Source: Gnetum montanum (Eukaryota; Streptophyta; Gnetopsida; Gnetales; Gnetaceae). Taken from it: a DNA stretch of 64,000 nt. Shown piece by piece: positions 46,201-59,495 of this stretch. Below the pieces are notes generated by a model, which was not told where the DNA came from, made no database searches, and saw only the letters and a program-made list of their open reading frames with translations. Position numbers and translations under genes: made by a program. Location of the stretch: contig MNCI01022655.1 in the NCBI GenBank assembly GCA_015680685.1, positions 1,014,487 through 1,078,486 of the forward strand, written 5' to 3'. Within the stretch, counting starts at the first letter, position 1, and each line of letters begins with the position of its first letter.

Positions 46201-46897
46201 ACATATGCGTATACTACCGTTCTTCTTGGGGACTACAACAATGTTTGACACCCAATCNTAATATTGGGCAAGGAAAAGTCATCTTTTATAGTGGCTATGT
46301 TGAGGTCACGGAAATCAATACATATGCGTATACTACCGTTCTTCTTGGGGACTACAACAATGTTTGACACCCAATCGGAATAGTCAACGACTCGGATGAA
46401 ACCGACTTGGTAAAGCTTTCTGATCTCAACGCAGATTGCTAATGCGACTTCGGGTCTAACCTTTCGTGCTTTTTGCTTTACTGGTTTGATTTTTTCATCA
46501 AGGATAATGTTATGTTGGATGATCTGGGGGTCTAATCCTAGCATGTCTGTATATCACCATGCAAATGTTTTTATGTTTTCTTTTAAGACCTGAGTGATGT
46601 CACCTACGAGTTGCTGATCTAGTAAGGCACTTAATTTCAAGGTCTTGGCTTCGTCATTAACTGTGGTAATGGGGATCTCAGCCAGAGGATCTTCAGTGAT
46701 ATTGTTAGCTTCTAGGTCTAGAGTTTTGGCTACATTTTTAGGCCAGTCTGACGTTTCTTGAGTGGAGGCTATCAAATCGGTATAGGTGGATGGACTTAGA
46801 TCCAAAGATTCTGGGCGAATTTCTCTTTCTATATCTCTGTATGATCCATTAAGAGACAATTTTGAGAGGATGTTGTGGTTGGCCATGATACTCGCTC
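43291..46897 (-). pseudogene. pol: B2 pol, with an assembly-made duplication
   Basis: Same domains as B1 pol. Here the Gln codon before SSTKGQ is intact, so RT through the second RNase H reads open for over 600 codons. The integrase reads TNNGP: the second catalytic Asp (GAT in B1) is Asn, from a C-to-T change at a CpG. A TAA replaces the Trp region after GYY near 44262. At 46141-46376 about 117 bases of the RT region occur twice around a single N. ATG is at 46886 after the same TTGGCAG acceptor-like end. Confidence 0.9.
46141..46376. other. Direct repeat of about 117 bp flanking a single N (probable assembly artefact)
   Basis: AATATTGGGCAAGGAAAAGT through CACCCAATC occurs at about 46141-46257 and again at 46260-46376, with N at 46258. 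B1 has this segment once. Overlapping contig ends joined without merging would give exactly this. Confidence 0.85.
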
Positions 46898-47545
46898 CTG
46901 CCAATTAAAATAGGAGTGAAATAAGAGATACTCCCTCAATAAGAGAGTTAGAAAGTGTAAACGAATATAGGATAACTAGTTTGGTGGAATGTATAAATAC
47001 TGATGTAATGGCCTGAATTTTAATTATGGTATAAAATGGTTGCATCGTTATCTTTATGTTTCATGTAAATGTTTTTGTCATTTTTCATGTTTTTTATAGT
47101 TTTTCTTTGTTTTCTAGAGTAAATGTGTGCAACTAAATGTAACATAAATTTCTAAAGTGTAGTGCAAAATGTAAGGTAAATACTTGGAAAAGAAAGCAAT
47201 GACCATGCAAGAATCTAAATCATAACTTGTAACCTGTAAGTAAAAATTCAATGTGAGATGATGAGAGTTTATAAATTTGTAACTTGTTGGCTCTAGTTTA
47301 AAGCCATTTCGGGCTTGGTACATCAGTTTAAAGTCTTGATGGACTGTTGCATCTATTGTTATAGAAAGGATTACCAGTTTTATGCCATGGTGGGCCAAAG
47401 GTAGTAATGTTTTCAAGAAGTTTTAAATGGAACCGGCCATTTCTGACCATGGCTAGTTTAACGTCATTGCGGACTTGTTGTACTTTAACGTCATTTCAGA
47501 CAGTTCATAGTTTAACGTCATTTCGGACAGTTCATCTCATTCATT
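46898..47545 (-). other. B2 protease-RT spacer with 27-bp repeats
   Basis: Matches 29205-29879. The repeat core recurs at 47454, 47481, 47508 and about 47535, 27 bases apart. Non-coding. Confidence 0.7.
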
Positions 47546-50500
47546 CTAGCTGTTGAGTTGTCTCTTGATCTTTTGTAGCTTAACATGTGGGGTTGGTTGT
47601 ATGGGTATGATTTTATATTCACCTTCCCCTTCATTAGTGATGTCACGGGGTAGTTCTGACCAAGAGATATCAGCAGGAATGGCTCCTATGTCTATGTCTT
47701 CTTGTGTTTCTTTAGTGCTAGTTGGGTTGTGAATCAATGTTGGGTTTGCATTTTGATGTATGTCTATGGTTTCTTGTTTAGGCTTAATGAACTCAATTTC
47801 TAAACCTTGACCTATCTCAAGGTGTGAGGAAATGATCGATGATGTTGTATCCCCATGTATGATGATCTCACCACCCTCGTAAGGTAGATGTATCTCCTGA
47901 TGGATTGGTGAAGATACGGCTTTAAGTTGAGCTAGCCAAGGACGTCCTAGGATCAGATTAAACCCTGGCATTTCATCAATCACTATGAATTCAGCTGATA
48001 TAGGGAATTGGTCTCCGGCTATGAAATCTAAGGTAACCATGCCTTTTACTCCCACACGGGAACCACTGAAGGATCTCAAGCAAGAGGTTGTTGTAGGTTG
48101 TATTTGTTCAGTGAGTCCCAGTTTTTCAATGATGGAAAAAGGTATTACATTTGTTGCTGCACCATCATCGACATGCACCCTACGTATTTTGAAATGATCA
48201 ACTTGTATTGTTATGAACATAGGGGCCATGGTGATTTCTCTTGTATTCTCATCTAGCTTAATGTCCTTAGCATGGAATTCTAAGGATGTGGTTTTTGATC
48301 CCTAAAGTTGTGGGGATAATACTGCATAAATGGATGGTTCATCTGCAGGAAGATCCTCACTAACAGGAATTGAAGTTAGCATTCATACGAGAGCCTCTCA
48401 ATGTACTGGTGAAGTCATCACTAGGTCATACAAACTTAAAGAAGTATTTTTTTGTTTTAAGGCTTGTGTGACCTGGGTCAATGCATTAGCTAGGTCTTTT
48501 CCGTTTGGGACATTCTTATCTATAGAAATTTGGTCCATTTGACCTAGCATTCATATTTCTCATGGAGGGGTTTTTACGTTAGTAGCTGAGAATGTTGGGT
48601 TTGGGATATGACTTGTACTAGGCTCATTAACAGACGAACTCATGGGAACAGTGCTCAGCAGTGTAGGCTTCGGTAGTCCTAATTCATTTCCATGGTTTTC
48701 TCTCTCCATACACTCTCTTTTTTCTTTTTCCAACCATTCTCTTATTAGTCTATTGGCAAGGCGTTCTCGCAAAGGTCATCGAGAAGTGGAGGTGGATTGC
48801 GTGCCAGGGTGTTTTGGCACCTGGACCACAAAGGGAATGGGTCGGTTTTCAGATGGTATGTGTGTTGTGGTGGCAACCGAAGGAGGTATGCGGATGATGA
48901 ATGGTTTTGATGGTGTGGGGGACGTGCGTGTGATAAAAGGGGTTTGAGGAGATGTTGGGGTAGGTGTGTTTTCTAAAGGCCTCCGAATCACAAAAGGTCT
49001 TCGTAGAATGTCTTTTCTGTTTTCCATATGGATAGTATGAATCACATATGGGGCATCATTGGTTTTGGTATTGAGAGGGCCTTTGTAGACCCCCATGGAT
49101 TGGTTTTGGGGCCTTACTGGGTTTGTCTCGTCGAATAGCACTTCACCCCCATCTATCATGCATTGTATGTCTTGTTTTAATGCAAAGAAATAATCAGTCC
49201 CATGACCACACCATTGATGATATTCACAAAACCTATCCAACCTAAAGCCTTTTGGAATGGAAGATTCATTTGATGTTGCTAAGGCTGGGTTTTTGGCCAA
49301 TTCGCAAAAGCGAGCATGTCTTTGTGAGGCCGCAGGAGACATTTGTTTGTGTTGAATTAGCCCAGCCTTTAGAAGTTGATCAAGTAGTTGTGAAGGCTTC
49401 ATGGGCAATGGTGTGTATTGAATAGGGTCTTTCCTTTTGAAGGTACGTGCATGACCTGTGTTGTTGTTTCTATTTGAGGAACTTTCAGGTGTATGAGTGG
49501 TTGCTGTTCTTTCATAGTTGTTTGGGATAGTGGGTTGTTTTCCCTCAGCCACTGCTGCTACCATTGTTTTGGGTTTATCTTTCCTTATGTGTTGGCTTCT
49601 AAAGGTTGAGTAGGCTGGGTCATTACTTGTTTGTGCCGCTTCTTCTATGTCTTTGATTTGTACAAATGCTTGGCTCAATGTGCAGGCTTTTAGGTAGTAA
49701 AGTTTTGACTTAATAAAGTCATTCACAGCTGACTTAAGGATAGTGAGTAAATATGTTTCGGGGATAGCTTCATGAAGTTCGTTTAAGGCTACACTCCACC
49801 TTTGGATAAATTTCTGCGCTGGCTCTAATGGCACTTGTTTAATTTGAATCAAGCTATCTAATGTGGCTTCAGGTCTCAGATTGTATTTGAAATGGGTGAA
49901 AAATTGATGCAAAAAATTCTCTAAAAAAGATATGGAGCTACGGGGTAGAGATCGGTACCAGTCTAAGGATTTTTCAGTTAAGGACATTGCAAACACTCGC
50001 AAGATTACATGGGGCCATGCTTGAAGTAAAAGGCTTTCGGTTCTAAATGTTACTAGGTGGGCATTTGGGTCCCCTTCTCCATTGTACTTGGTCAATTGAG
50101 GTAATGAGAATCCTTTTGGCAAGGTCAAGGGTGGAACTGAGGGGTTAATTGGGTCATCTTGATAGAAATCTAGTACCTTGACTTCCTCATTGTTGAAAGT
50201 TTTAAGACGTTTTAATTCTTCTGCCAATGAGTGCATCATTTTTTGTGTCTGCCCATTCTTGGGCGGTAGGCAAACCAATGGATTGATTTGATTGTGGATG
50301 ATAATGGTTTAACTATTGCATTGTTTGTGGGAAAGCAGGTTGTTGGGCTAACATTTTTTGTGGTGGGTTGGTATTCGGGACTGAGACTACTGGTGGAACC
50401 CATTGCCCAACCACATGTTGTGAGGCAACACCTTGAATATGTTGGGTAGGAGTAATCAATGGTGCCCTATGAATTTGCATCTGGGGTATGTAATGGGTGG

Positions 50501-51197
50501 ATGTGGAAGCTGGTATGACTGACGGTATTCCAATTACTTGAGGTTGGAGGATTGACCCTGCGTTGGTTTGGGGGAGTTGTTGGGACTGCACTGGTGGAGG
50601 AATGATGGAAGTGGATGCATCAGAGTGAATGTTATTGAGCACGGAGAAGATAGGGATGGAATGGGAAATAGGTGCTTGAATGTTTGTGGATGAAGAAGGA
50701 AACATAGTTTCTTCTAGGAAAGGATGGGATAATAGGTTTGTGTGGGCATGGGGGCTAACAGTATGGTATGATTCTCCATGTTCAGATTGGGCTGCAAAGT
50801 CATCTTCTTCATCTTAAGGCTCTATGGGAGGTAGTTGTAAGGCTTGACTTCTAGTCATAAGAAGTTGGGATATGAGTTTATGATGGTTTTTAGATAGTGG
50901 GATTATGTCAAAAGCTGAAGGGATAAACTCACGTCCTCCTTTATGGATGAATTCATATTCTCGCTTAGCTTCCCTCTCTATATGATCAATGGGTAGGTTG
51001 GCTTGGATCTTGACAGAGATAAAATTATATTGTTCAGGTGTAAGAGTTGCGTAAATAGGGTGTTTGCCTTATAGCTTGAGGGATTGGTGTGTAGGGCCTT
51101 GAGGATTTATGTGTTCAGTAACGGTTATGGATTCCGTAGCAATCACAGGGTTCGAAGCAATTGGTAGTGTTACTGGGTTGACTTGGGAAGATTCCAT
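47546..51197 (-). pseudogene. gag: B2 gag-protease
   Basis: Same order as B1. The capsid region lacks the B1 frameshift near 32480 (it reads DDPINPS through NGEGDP in one frame) but has a change near 50270. The zinc knuckle keeps its first Cys (CEYHQWC) and instead loses the last one (DYFFALK, Cys to Phe). The protease HVDDGAATNVIP and NLILGRPW are intact. A small frameshift near 48777 separates the Pro-rich tail. Confidence 0.9.
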
Positions 51198-51360
51198 GAT
51201 AAATGTGAATGGATTGGGATAGATGAATGGAGTTGGATCGTAAGCATTTGTAGCATGAGGTGACACAAGCTTAGTGTGATCAACAGGGATGAAGAGACTC
51301 AAATGGGCAAGATGGATGAGTTTTGATAGGTAGTGAGGTTTTAATCAATAACAAGAAAGT

Positions 51361-51379
51361 GGCCCTCCTTCTAGTGCCA
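51361..51379 (-). other. Primer-binding-like site of B2
   Basis: TGGCACTAGAAGGAGGGCC on the element strand; one CpG-type change from B1 (TGGCGC to TGGCAC). Confidence 0.6.
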
Positions 51380-52012
51380 AAAACTGTATTGATCTAAATC
51401 GTCGGTGTAAGGCTGGAAGGGAAGCAAACACCGAGAGATCGTTGGGCAGCCATAGCAGACCCTGCCTTCGCTTGAGGGCAAGCTAGAAAAAGGGAACAAA
51501 GGAAAAGTGCCTTGGATGCTTTGCACGCAAATCAACCAAGGACTTCCCCGAGTATAAGCTACGGCTAGTGCTGGGGTTATTGTAAATGGTATGTAAACGG
51601 AATGCAAACGGCGATACGAAATGTAAATAAAGCGTACTGAATTATGAATGAAGCATGAACAAAGTTGTATTTGTAAAGCATAAACAGAACTAAACAATGT
51701 AAATGGGAGGTAATAATGAAATTTTATTATATTGTTTTAGAAAAATGTGCACTGGTCAAAGCGTAGTTGCACAAGTGTGAATGGCAAGTCAAACGCCTAG
51801 CCCCGGAAGGATATGATGCGACGATGTGAGAAGAACTTAAAAGCCAAAAATCGGATGTGCTGAGTGCCCAAGCATTGCAAGTTCTGTCCTCCTTCGGAAT
51901 CACCAATTTCTCCAATCTTTGCCTCTTCCAATCTTCTTCTCCTTCTTGATGCTTTTGCTTTTGCTTCTCTTTGTCTCCTCCTTCTTTCTTTAATTTGTGT
52001 GAATTGGTAGGG

Positions 52013-52049
52013 TATTTATAGGTTTGGGCTAGGGTTTTGGCTAGGGTTT
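52013..52049 (-). promoter_or_regulatory. Telo-boxes and TATA box in B2 LTR
   Basis: Two AAACCCTA motifs before TATAAATA on the minus strand, as in both B1 LTRs. Confidence 0.7.
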
Positions 52050-53443
52050 TCTTTGACCAGGTTCAATGTATCTATGCTAGAAAGTTGTACATGAGTTGGA
52101 TGTGTGTTGGCAATTTGCCTTCCTTGACCAGGTTAAATGTATTTTACAACTTATGGGTCTTTCCAACCCATAAAAATACAAAAAATGTAGAAATGCAAGC
52201 CCTTGAGTAATAAACCTTTAAGAAAATTTGAAAAGATTAGCGCTGGCCGGCTCGCTTGAAGAATTATTATTTTCTCCCTTCTTTTTTTTTGAACTTTAAC
52301 AACACAACATAATTTAATTAAAGATTACACAGGTGCTCATCTTTCTTCCTCTAAAAGACATCGTGCGGCTCCAGTCATGCGTTGAGCGTTTCCTGAGTTT
52401 CAGCATCACAAGTAGATTTGAATCTCCACAAGACTCCATGAAACTATATTAATAATCCTCTCCATCCTTACCCACACCGTTATGGTTATACCCATTCTCA
52501 CTCTAACTCTGGGGGTAACAAAACTCGGTGTCCGCCATGTCCCTCAAAGCAGAACTGCCGCCAATTGCACCTCTTTCCCAAAACGTAGGCACTGCAGAGC
52601 ACTATCTCTTAATATTTCTAGTTCATTTATGGTTTTAAAGCCTTTTAAAACCCTATTAAGGAGCTCCAATCTCACACTCAGCGAACTGATGGTCACGTAA
52701 TTGGCCGAGGCAATGACCATTTAAGAGAAATGGGCCAGCCCACACCGATGGAGTAGCTTGAGCATCATCCACTCCATAATACGGATCTATTTCTGTTTGT
52801 TGCATTTTCCTTTCGGCGTTTGACTTCACACAGCAATGTCTAAGCCTTTCGCTGTCTAGTTTCTTCCCCGCTTCAATTTCTGCACATCATAATCTTCCAT
52901 CAAAAGAATCTAGAACACATCCAAATTCCACCGATAGCGATCAGAATAAAAATAAAAGAAATCAGAGGATCACCGGCTAACATTGGTGCACGAGTCACGC
53001 CGTTGCTAGTGTTTTACTGATCTTTTAATGCTTTCATCTTCGTTGAATTTGAGGTGACAGTGTTATGCATCAAGACGTGCGGCAGGGGCAGCGCAGAAAC
53101 AACAATCGAGGCAACACAAATCAAGGTGGCAGCAGCAACGCAGAGCGAGGTGGCAGCGGAGAAACATCATCGGTAGAGGGAAGATAGCATCGGCAGGCAC
53201 GACAAAGGGGTAGCGAGAGCGGGAGACAGTGATGTGGCGGGGCAGAGGAAAAGACAGAGATGCGGCAGGCACAGAAGGCGACGGTGCGGCAGCCGGGAGA
53301 AAACAGCGACGGCAGGCTCAGCGGTGGTCAGCGGAGAGAAAACAGCAGCAATGAAAACCAGTGCAGGGTGCCTTCAAGGCTTGTAGCCATACACAGATTG
53401 CAAAATGCTTCACTTCCAAAGAATCATGGCGATGCAGTAGGCA

Positions 53444-53789
53444 GTGCCAGAAAATGCTAGACTAGGGCACCCTTGCCAGCTGCAATGCTACCAGGACTGC
53501 AAATCCAACCCTTGCAAAGTATGGAAATTGACTCGGAAGGAGACACTGCTGCTGAGTTTTTGCAGGTCAAGAATTGCACGGAGAAATTTATCCAGCCAAA
53601 GCATGGGATTGTACCCATCATCACCAAGATCAAGAGAGTTCGATCCCCTAGGCTTCAACTTAAGTTTCTGTAGGCGCATAGAGACTTGCTCAATCCTACG
53701 GCCACCCCTTGTAGATGCTGTTCCATGGAACCAGCGATGAAGACATCCAAGGAATCTACAACAACGGCTTCAGGCTCCCACCTGAATAG
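53444..53789 (+). pseudogene. PARP catalytic-domain-like fragment in B2 5' LTR
   Basis: Third copy. A short deletion near 53465 shifts the frame after MPENARL; the rest matches 35779-36125, with IKRVRSPRLQLKF, MLFHGTSDEDIQG and YNNGFRLPPE, and a stop at 53787. Confidence 0.6.
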
Positions 53790-54032
53790 TCCAAATCATG
53801 GTTGCTAGCCTGCGGCTTGTGTTGGCTTTGTTTCAGGATCTGGAACAACCCTTGATTTTCTAAGCTTGCTCTTGTTGTTGAGCTCTTGATGCTGAGAATA
53901 GAAATTAGCATGGTAATATGGCTTTTCGTGATGCTGGTTATTGCCCTCTGCAATTGGGCTTCCATCCTTGAATTGCGGAGAAATCAATTTCTATTCAAAG
54001 TATTAAGCTGAAATTAGTGGTGTTTCATAGAG

Positions 54033-54483
54033 GAAGGTTGTAATAAGCCTTCTCATCCATACGCATTGCCAGACCTAAAAATGATCAAGAAGCAGTTGCA
54101 AAGCTAATAAATAAACACATTAGCATCACATGTTATATCAGTCCACATTGTTTACTATTACATAGTTTACATTCTTTCTTGCTGCATCGTTATCATTATG
54201 CCTTTTGATAGTGGCCCGGCCAGAAATGGTCTTAAACTATTTATGGCTTACTATGGCCTACAACTAGCAATTCTATTTATTCTTTTTCATGTGTGAATGG
54301 CCCAGCCTGAAATGGCCTTAAACTATCAGCAACCCGAAATGGCTTTAAACTATCACAGTCCCACAGTGGCCTAAAACGTATAACCTTTCTGACGATGTAT
54401 TCTCTTTTCTTTTCATAAACATTAAAAAATCAAAATTTTCTTTTACAATCACCATTAACCAACTTAGAAAACTAAATAAAAAG
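54033..54483 (+). other. Second copy of A3 protease end and left spacer
   Basis: Duplicate of 36369-36819: protease tail to TAA at 54105, then the 27-bp spacer repeats (about 54200-54380). Confidence 0.75.
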
Positions 54484-57400
54484 TTATCCTTTATTCCCTT
54501 TCATTACAACAAAATGTTTAGCCAATATTTCTATGCTACACGTCCCCTTTGTTACCAACTCCACATCCACCTCATAAGGGTCTTCCTCACAAGGATCTCC
54601 TTCGGGTGGATTCTCTTCATGGACATGATCATCTCTGTGAGGCTCCTCCTCATGGGGATCCTCTTCATGTTGATCGTACAATTTGACATGAAGTAAACGT
54701 TAGCGTTACAATCAAAATCACGTGTAAGAATAATACAACAGTTACATAGCTTACCTGTGATGGTCATGTGTCAGCTACGAAAGAAATTTGTTCCAGGCCA
54801 ACTAACAGGCATTGCATAATCTCGTCCTTAGTGAGCTCTACCCAAATGCCATATCCTAGATAAGTTCCAGCCTTTACCTTTCCCTTTTCCACAAGAATCC
54901 ATTGGGGTGGTTTAGGAAAAAAGGAAGGGACAGTAGTCTACCCGCCAGGAGGGTCATCTTCCTCTCAGGGAAGGCATGCACTGTCACTTGCTCTTGAAAC
55001 TTTTCATATGCTCCAGAAGCATCAATGACATCAAGGAACAGCCAGAGGGACCATGCCTTAACTGTAGAATCTCTGTAATGTCAGAAGTAGGTGGCAAATT
55101 CCTTCTTTTACATGTGTTTATGATTTTTCTGTGCCTACCCCCATTCCTGAACCCTCGTGCTAAAGTCCTTCCAGTCTTGGTTCTTCTAGGCTAGGAGATC
55201 CATCTACATCCATTGCTTGATGAGCTCACAGCTGGCTTGGATTTTGTTCTTGATGACCATCCAATAGTAGGTGTAGTCAATCACAGCTATCCACAAATTC
55301 TCTTCATTGGTATCTCGAGCTTGTAGAAATTTTTTTCTGGACTCAAGGTCCTCAATCCTAGTAGTTAGGATTGTTTTCTCTTTTTCTTCTTTTTGCAACC
55401 TCTTCCAAAGATCTTCGTTGATGTTTTGACTCTCCCATAGAGAACAAGCCAAGCGCAATGCACATTTATGCATCTCATGATAAAGGTCGTGTGGCACTTT
55501 GGTCACCTCTGGTGAAGGTTCAGGGGTGGCGTCTATGTCAATAGGCTCTTTGGGATCCCATTTGAGGTGAGATGATGTAGCACGAAAAATAACAATTAGA
55601 TGTAATAGGATGACACAATGTGACAGTTAAACAATCCCTGTATAACAATAGTGACATACTAATCTTAGGATCAATTCTCTCCAAGTGATTGATCAAATCA
55701 TTGAAAATGCCCTCCATAAAAGAAAATTTGTCAGGAGCCTCATCCCAATGTCGAGTAGTGGTTGCCGATGAAGATACACCACTATTGTTAGAAGTGCCTA
55801 CTACGCAAACAAAACTTGTTAAACATAACACAGTATACAAAGGAAAAATTTGAGATGATAAAATAATGCAAAGATCCTATCTAGTGAACCCTCAAGAATA
55901 ATAGCGAGAAGATTACCCTTCAAGGAAAGGTCAAGCAAGTGGTCGAACTCACCAACGATGAACCACTCCTCCCTTTCCAACTCATCCAAAAGGACCATAG
56001 AATCCTCTACGCTCATTTTCCCTTCAACCACAGGAGCCTATGCATTGTCTACGTTGTTAACAAGCCCCTCTTTTTCCAAAATTGGGGTCCCTTCCCCATG
56101 CCACAGGACTATGACCCCTATTTCAGGGGTTAGTTCCTCTATATCTTTCCCTTTTCCTGTAAAATGCATCACAGTTGACAAAAACAAAGAAAAATTTACT
56201 CACTTTTCACAAGTGCTACATGACGCAACGACATCTATATGTAGCATAATATACATAAACTAATTATGCATTCCCCTACTTACCAGTCGAGGGATGGCTC
56301 CTATGAAACTTAATCCGCAGTTTCCTTCCCTCTTCACCAATCGGGCTAGGAGACTCCATAATCGGATGATGTTTTTTCTACTGAACTGATGAAGCTACTA
56401 TTTCTACTACTAGGTGCTTCCCCCTTGACACACTACTAATGTAAGAAGGGGGCACCCCACCCAGGTTGTCTTGGCCTTGGATGGGAGGCACCACCTAATC
56501 CTTAGTTATTAGTGGAAATGATTCTTAGATACCTTCAGGAGGATCTTGGGATCGGATGGTGCAGAAGACCTGGGAAATCCACAACTTGGAGATCTGGTTA
56601 CGATCCTACTGCGCCCAAAATCCATCCTTGTGAACCACCAGCAATTTGGAAAAAAACCACAAACAAGCTATGAAGAAGGAAAAGTGCATGTTGAAATGAG
56701 ACTCAAGCTTCTTGCGAAGCTTGACCATTTCAGCCTGCAGGCCTTCAACAAGGTGCTTAGCCCAATTATATCATGTTCCCTCCTCCATGACCTCCTGCAT
56801 GATCTAGGCCTGCTCTATGCCAAGAATTTTTCCTTTAGAGAGTAGCTTGGGGAAAACATGAGCTCGAAAGAGGGGGTAAATGATATTAGTCACCTATAGC
56901 TTGATCTTCTCAGCGTAGATTCCTTTCGGTTATTTCTTAAGCCCTAGCCACTCCTCTATGTCCTTCTAATGTTTACAACTCTTTTTTAATCTTCCTTCCA
57001 CTAGGAGACCATCAGAAGGAATGCCAAAAAATTTGGTGAATAGTTGAGTGTTAATATCAAAACTCATGCACACATTACGCACAGGCGTGTGAAGATGCTC
57101 AGCTTGTTCATTGAAGGAGTCAATTAGGGCCAACATTTCGGCTACTGTGACATCGAGGGTTACAGCTAGAAATAGCTCCATCAATCCAGCTTCCTGGAGG
57201 TTATTGGTTATGATAGCTAGGGCCACTCCATGATAGAGCCAACGTTGAGCTTCATTTATGTCACCATAATGGAAGATGATGGTAGATGCATCATGCCCAG
57301 AGGCTATCACTGAGACCTCCTGTGATTATTTAACTATAAACGAAAAAAATAGGTTAGACAAAACAACAAAACAATAAAATCTTATACACTATTCTCATTG

Positions 57401-58924
57401 CATAAGGTCACATAGTTGATCAGCGTAGCGTAACTTACCACATCCAAAAGGTAAAGGAAATGGTGGGACGTCCTCTTGCATGTCGTCAATGGTGATGGGA
57501 CGATCCAAAGTCCACTCCTTATCTAGCCATCTAGAATCTCTACACTTAACAAAGAATTTGGCAGACTAGATAGGGTAGTGTTGGATTTCAAATCCTAGTT
57601 TTCCTAGGACACCAGCATGCATATTACTAATGGAAGTGAATTCCTTTATGGTTGTTTGAGCCATAGATAACATGTCTGTATCACCTTGGAGATCATCCGC
57701 ATCGATAAAAAACCTATGCCATAGAATAAAGATAACTATTTACACCCAACACAAAATCAGACAGTACTTAACACATTATAATACCTTGACAACACTTACC
57801 TGCCAGCATAATACACGGTGCCAAGTTGGTTCTAAAAATAGGTGGTGAGATGATGAGCTACGAACAACATGTTGTAGGCGTGATAAAAATTAAACCTAGG
57901 CATCTCCCAAATCTAGCATAAGTGCCTCAAACCCTTGACACGTTGTTCATGATCCCTCCCACCTATGGCCTTGATTGATCCATCCACAAGAAATGTTAAG
58001 ATGCTCTACGACGATTTGACCAGCAGCATTTCCAGAATGGCATCGGCCATCCAGACCGATAGATGCAACCAAAAAATTACACTAAAGTTATGCAACAAAA
58101 ATTACAAGAACTTCTGTGCACCCATTCGGAACCAAACCGCCTCTCCCCCTACATGAGCATGGGGAGGAGGAACGTTGGCCACAGGGACATTTAGATAGCA
58201 TATAATGCCCACAATGTCCAAAATGATCAGGACGGGCTTTAGTGTGATCCTTTATAATAAAACATATTACTATTAGAAAATAGTTTAGACATGTTAACAA
58301 CACCAAAGAAAATCGAGGAAACTCATGAGAATCCATCACGCAACATTGAGGTTCTCGCTACCTTGACTCCTAGAAAATTGCATGTTACGCTAGAGATGCA
58401 CTACCAGAACCACCCAAACCCTTGCAACTGTGCAAGGTCTATCTATGAAAATGGTGATAAAGGTGATATGGCATATTACCCTAGCATAACATGTGGCCAG
58501 TACAGACAAGATAACAAAAGCCCCCTTTTGCACTATGCAAAGGTACAACACCTAAACTCTTGATCGGTTACACATTGAGTTTATATGACATTACCCACAA
58601 CCGCCCAAACCATTACGATGGTGTAAGGTCTGTCTCTGACAGTGATGATAGGGGTAATGTTACAAACTTCCATAGCGTAACTATCAGAGGTAGGTATCAA
58701 CATCCAACATAGTGCACATTTTCAAAAAAAATACAAATTACAGTACAATGATAGAAAAAATGATCCAACACATGTATCACACAAGGAAGGTAAAGAATGA
58801 ATTACTGGGCGAGTGGAGTAGCCTCTCGAGTTTCGACTCACACCTTCAAAATTTGTTCCAAACTTTCCTGTACTTCATCGATCCTGGCCAACTTGGCGTA
58901 TTTGCATTCAGTCTTCAATGCCAT
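54484..58924 (-). pseudogene. Multi-exon antisense gene remnant, copy 2 (more complete)
   Basis: Duplicate of 36820-41039 without the N gap. Exons: 58924 (ATG) to about 58844, 58249-57800, 57713-57439, 57333-56284, 56138-55917, 55797-55660, then a 3' part from about 55570 to 54484. The 220 bases missing from copy 1 (54898-55118) continue the frame (WSLWLFLDV, YEKFQEQVTV, then after a frameshift in a T run PPQWILVEKGK and GTYLGYGIWVELTKDEI). Stops inside exons are shared with copy 1, so decay predates the duplication. The acceptor before the part starting near 55570 is not clear. No family recognised. Confidence 0.6.
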
Positions 58925-59483
58925 TGTTCCGCCTCAATAACCTCTGTGAAATCGTTAACTTACACTTTCCTTCTACTTTAGGCTAAATCAACCTCACTAC
59001 GTTTATAGTTTACTTTGAGGATGAACCATCTTCTTATAAGCATGATGGTGAAAACTTGCTGTTTTCATGTCTGATCAGCGCAGAACATTCCCAAAACGTA
59101 GGCATGTTAGTTTGACATGAAGCGTAAAGATCGAATCATTAATCTCGTAGATATCACATTGATGGTGATTTGAAAAGACCCTAAACTAATGCACAACTTA
59201 TTGTCTCGTAATTTTGTCACATTAACTATGGTCGCCAAAAAACCTAAATTAGCTATTTTTCCATGCTAGTCACACCACCTTATACTTTTAGCTATAGTTT
59301 ACAAGAACTTTAACCTAACACCTAGGAAACCTTGCTTGCTGTTGTATTACAAACTCAACATATTGTAATGCTCCGCTAAGATCTTAAACTAGTAGCCTTT
59401 TAGATACATACCTCTAAAGCCTTGTATTTTTTTGCCTTATTGACAAAAGCAATGTAACAATTTCCATTCTTGGTGGTTTGCAG
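58925..59483 (+). other. Second copy of right A3 spacer
   Basis: Duplicate of 41040-41598, ending GGTTTGCAG (AG at 59482-59483) and GTTAG. Non-coding. Confidence 0.55.
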
Positions 59484-59495
59484 GTTAGTTTGCAA

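Larger units (their letters stand above)
42801..54027 (-). mobile_element. Element B2: duplicate of B1 lacking the 3' LTR
   Basis: This is the duplicated segment matching B1 from 25228 to its 5' LTR. By eye it differs from B1 at about 1-2% of positions, far less than the two B1 LTRs differ from each other. It has no 3' LTR or polypurine tract because the duplication began inside the 3' UTR. TAGAG and A3 sequence follow its LTR, exactly as at 36364. Confidence 0.9.
51385..54027 (-). repeat. B2 5' LTR (2643 bp)
   Basis: Duplicate of 33720-36363 with the same ends. Telo-boxes at 52049-52042 and 52037-52030, TATAAATA at 52020-52013. It carries the third PARP-like fragment. Confidence 0.92.
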
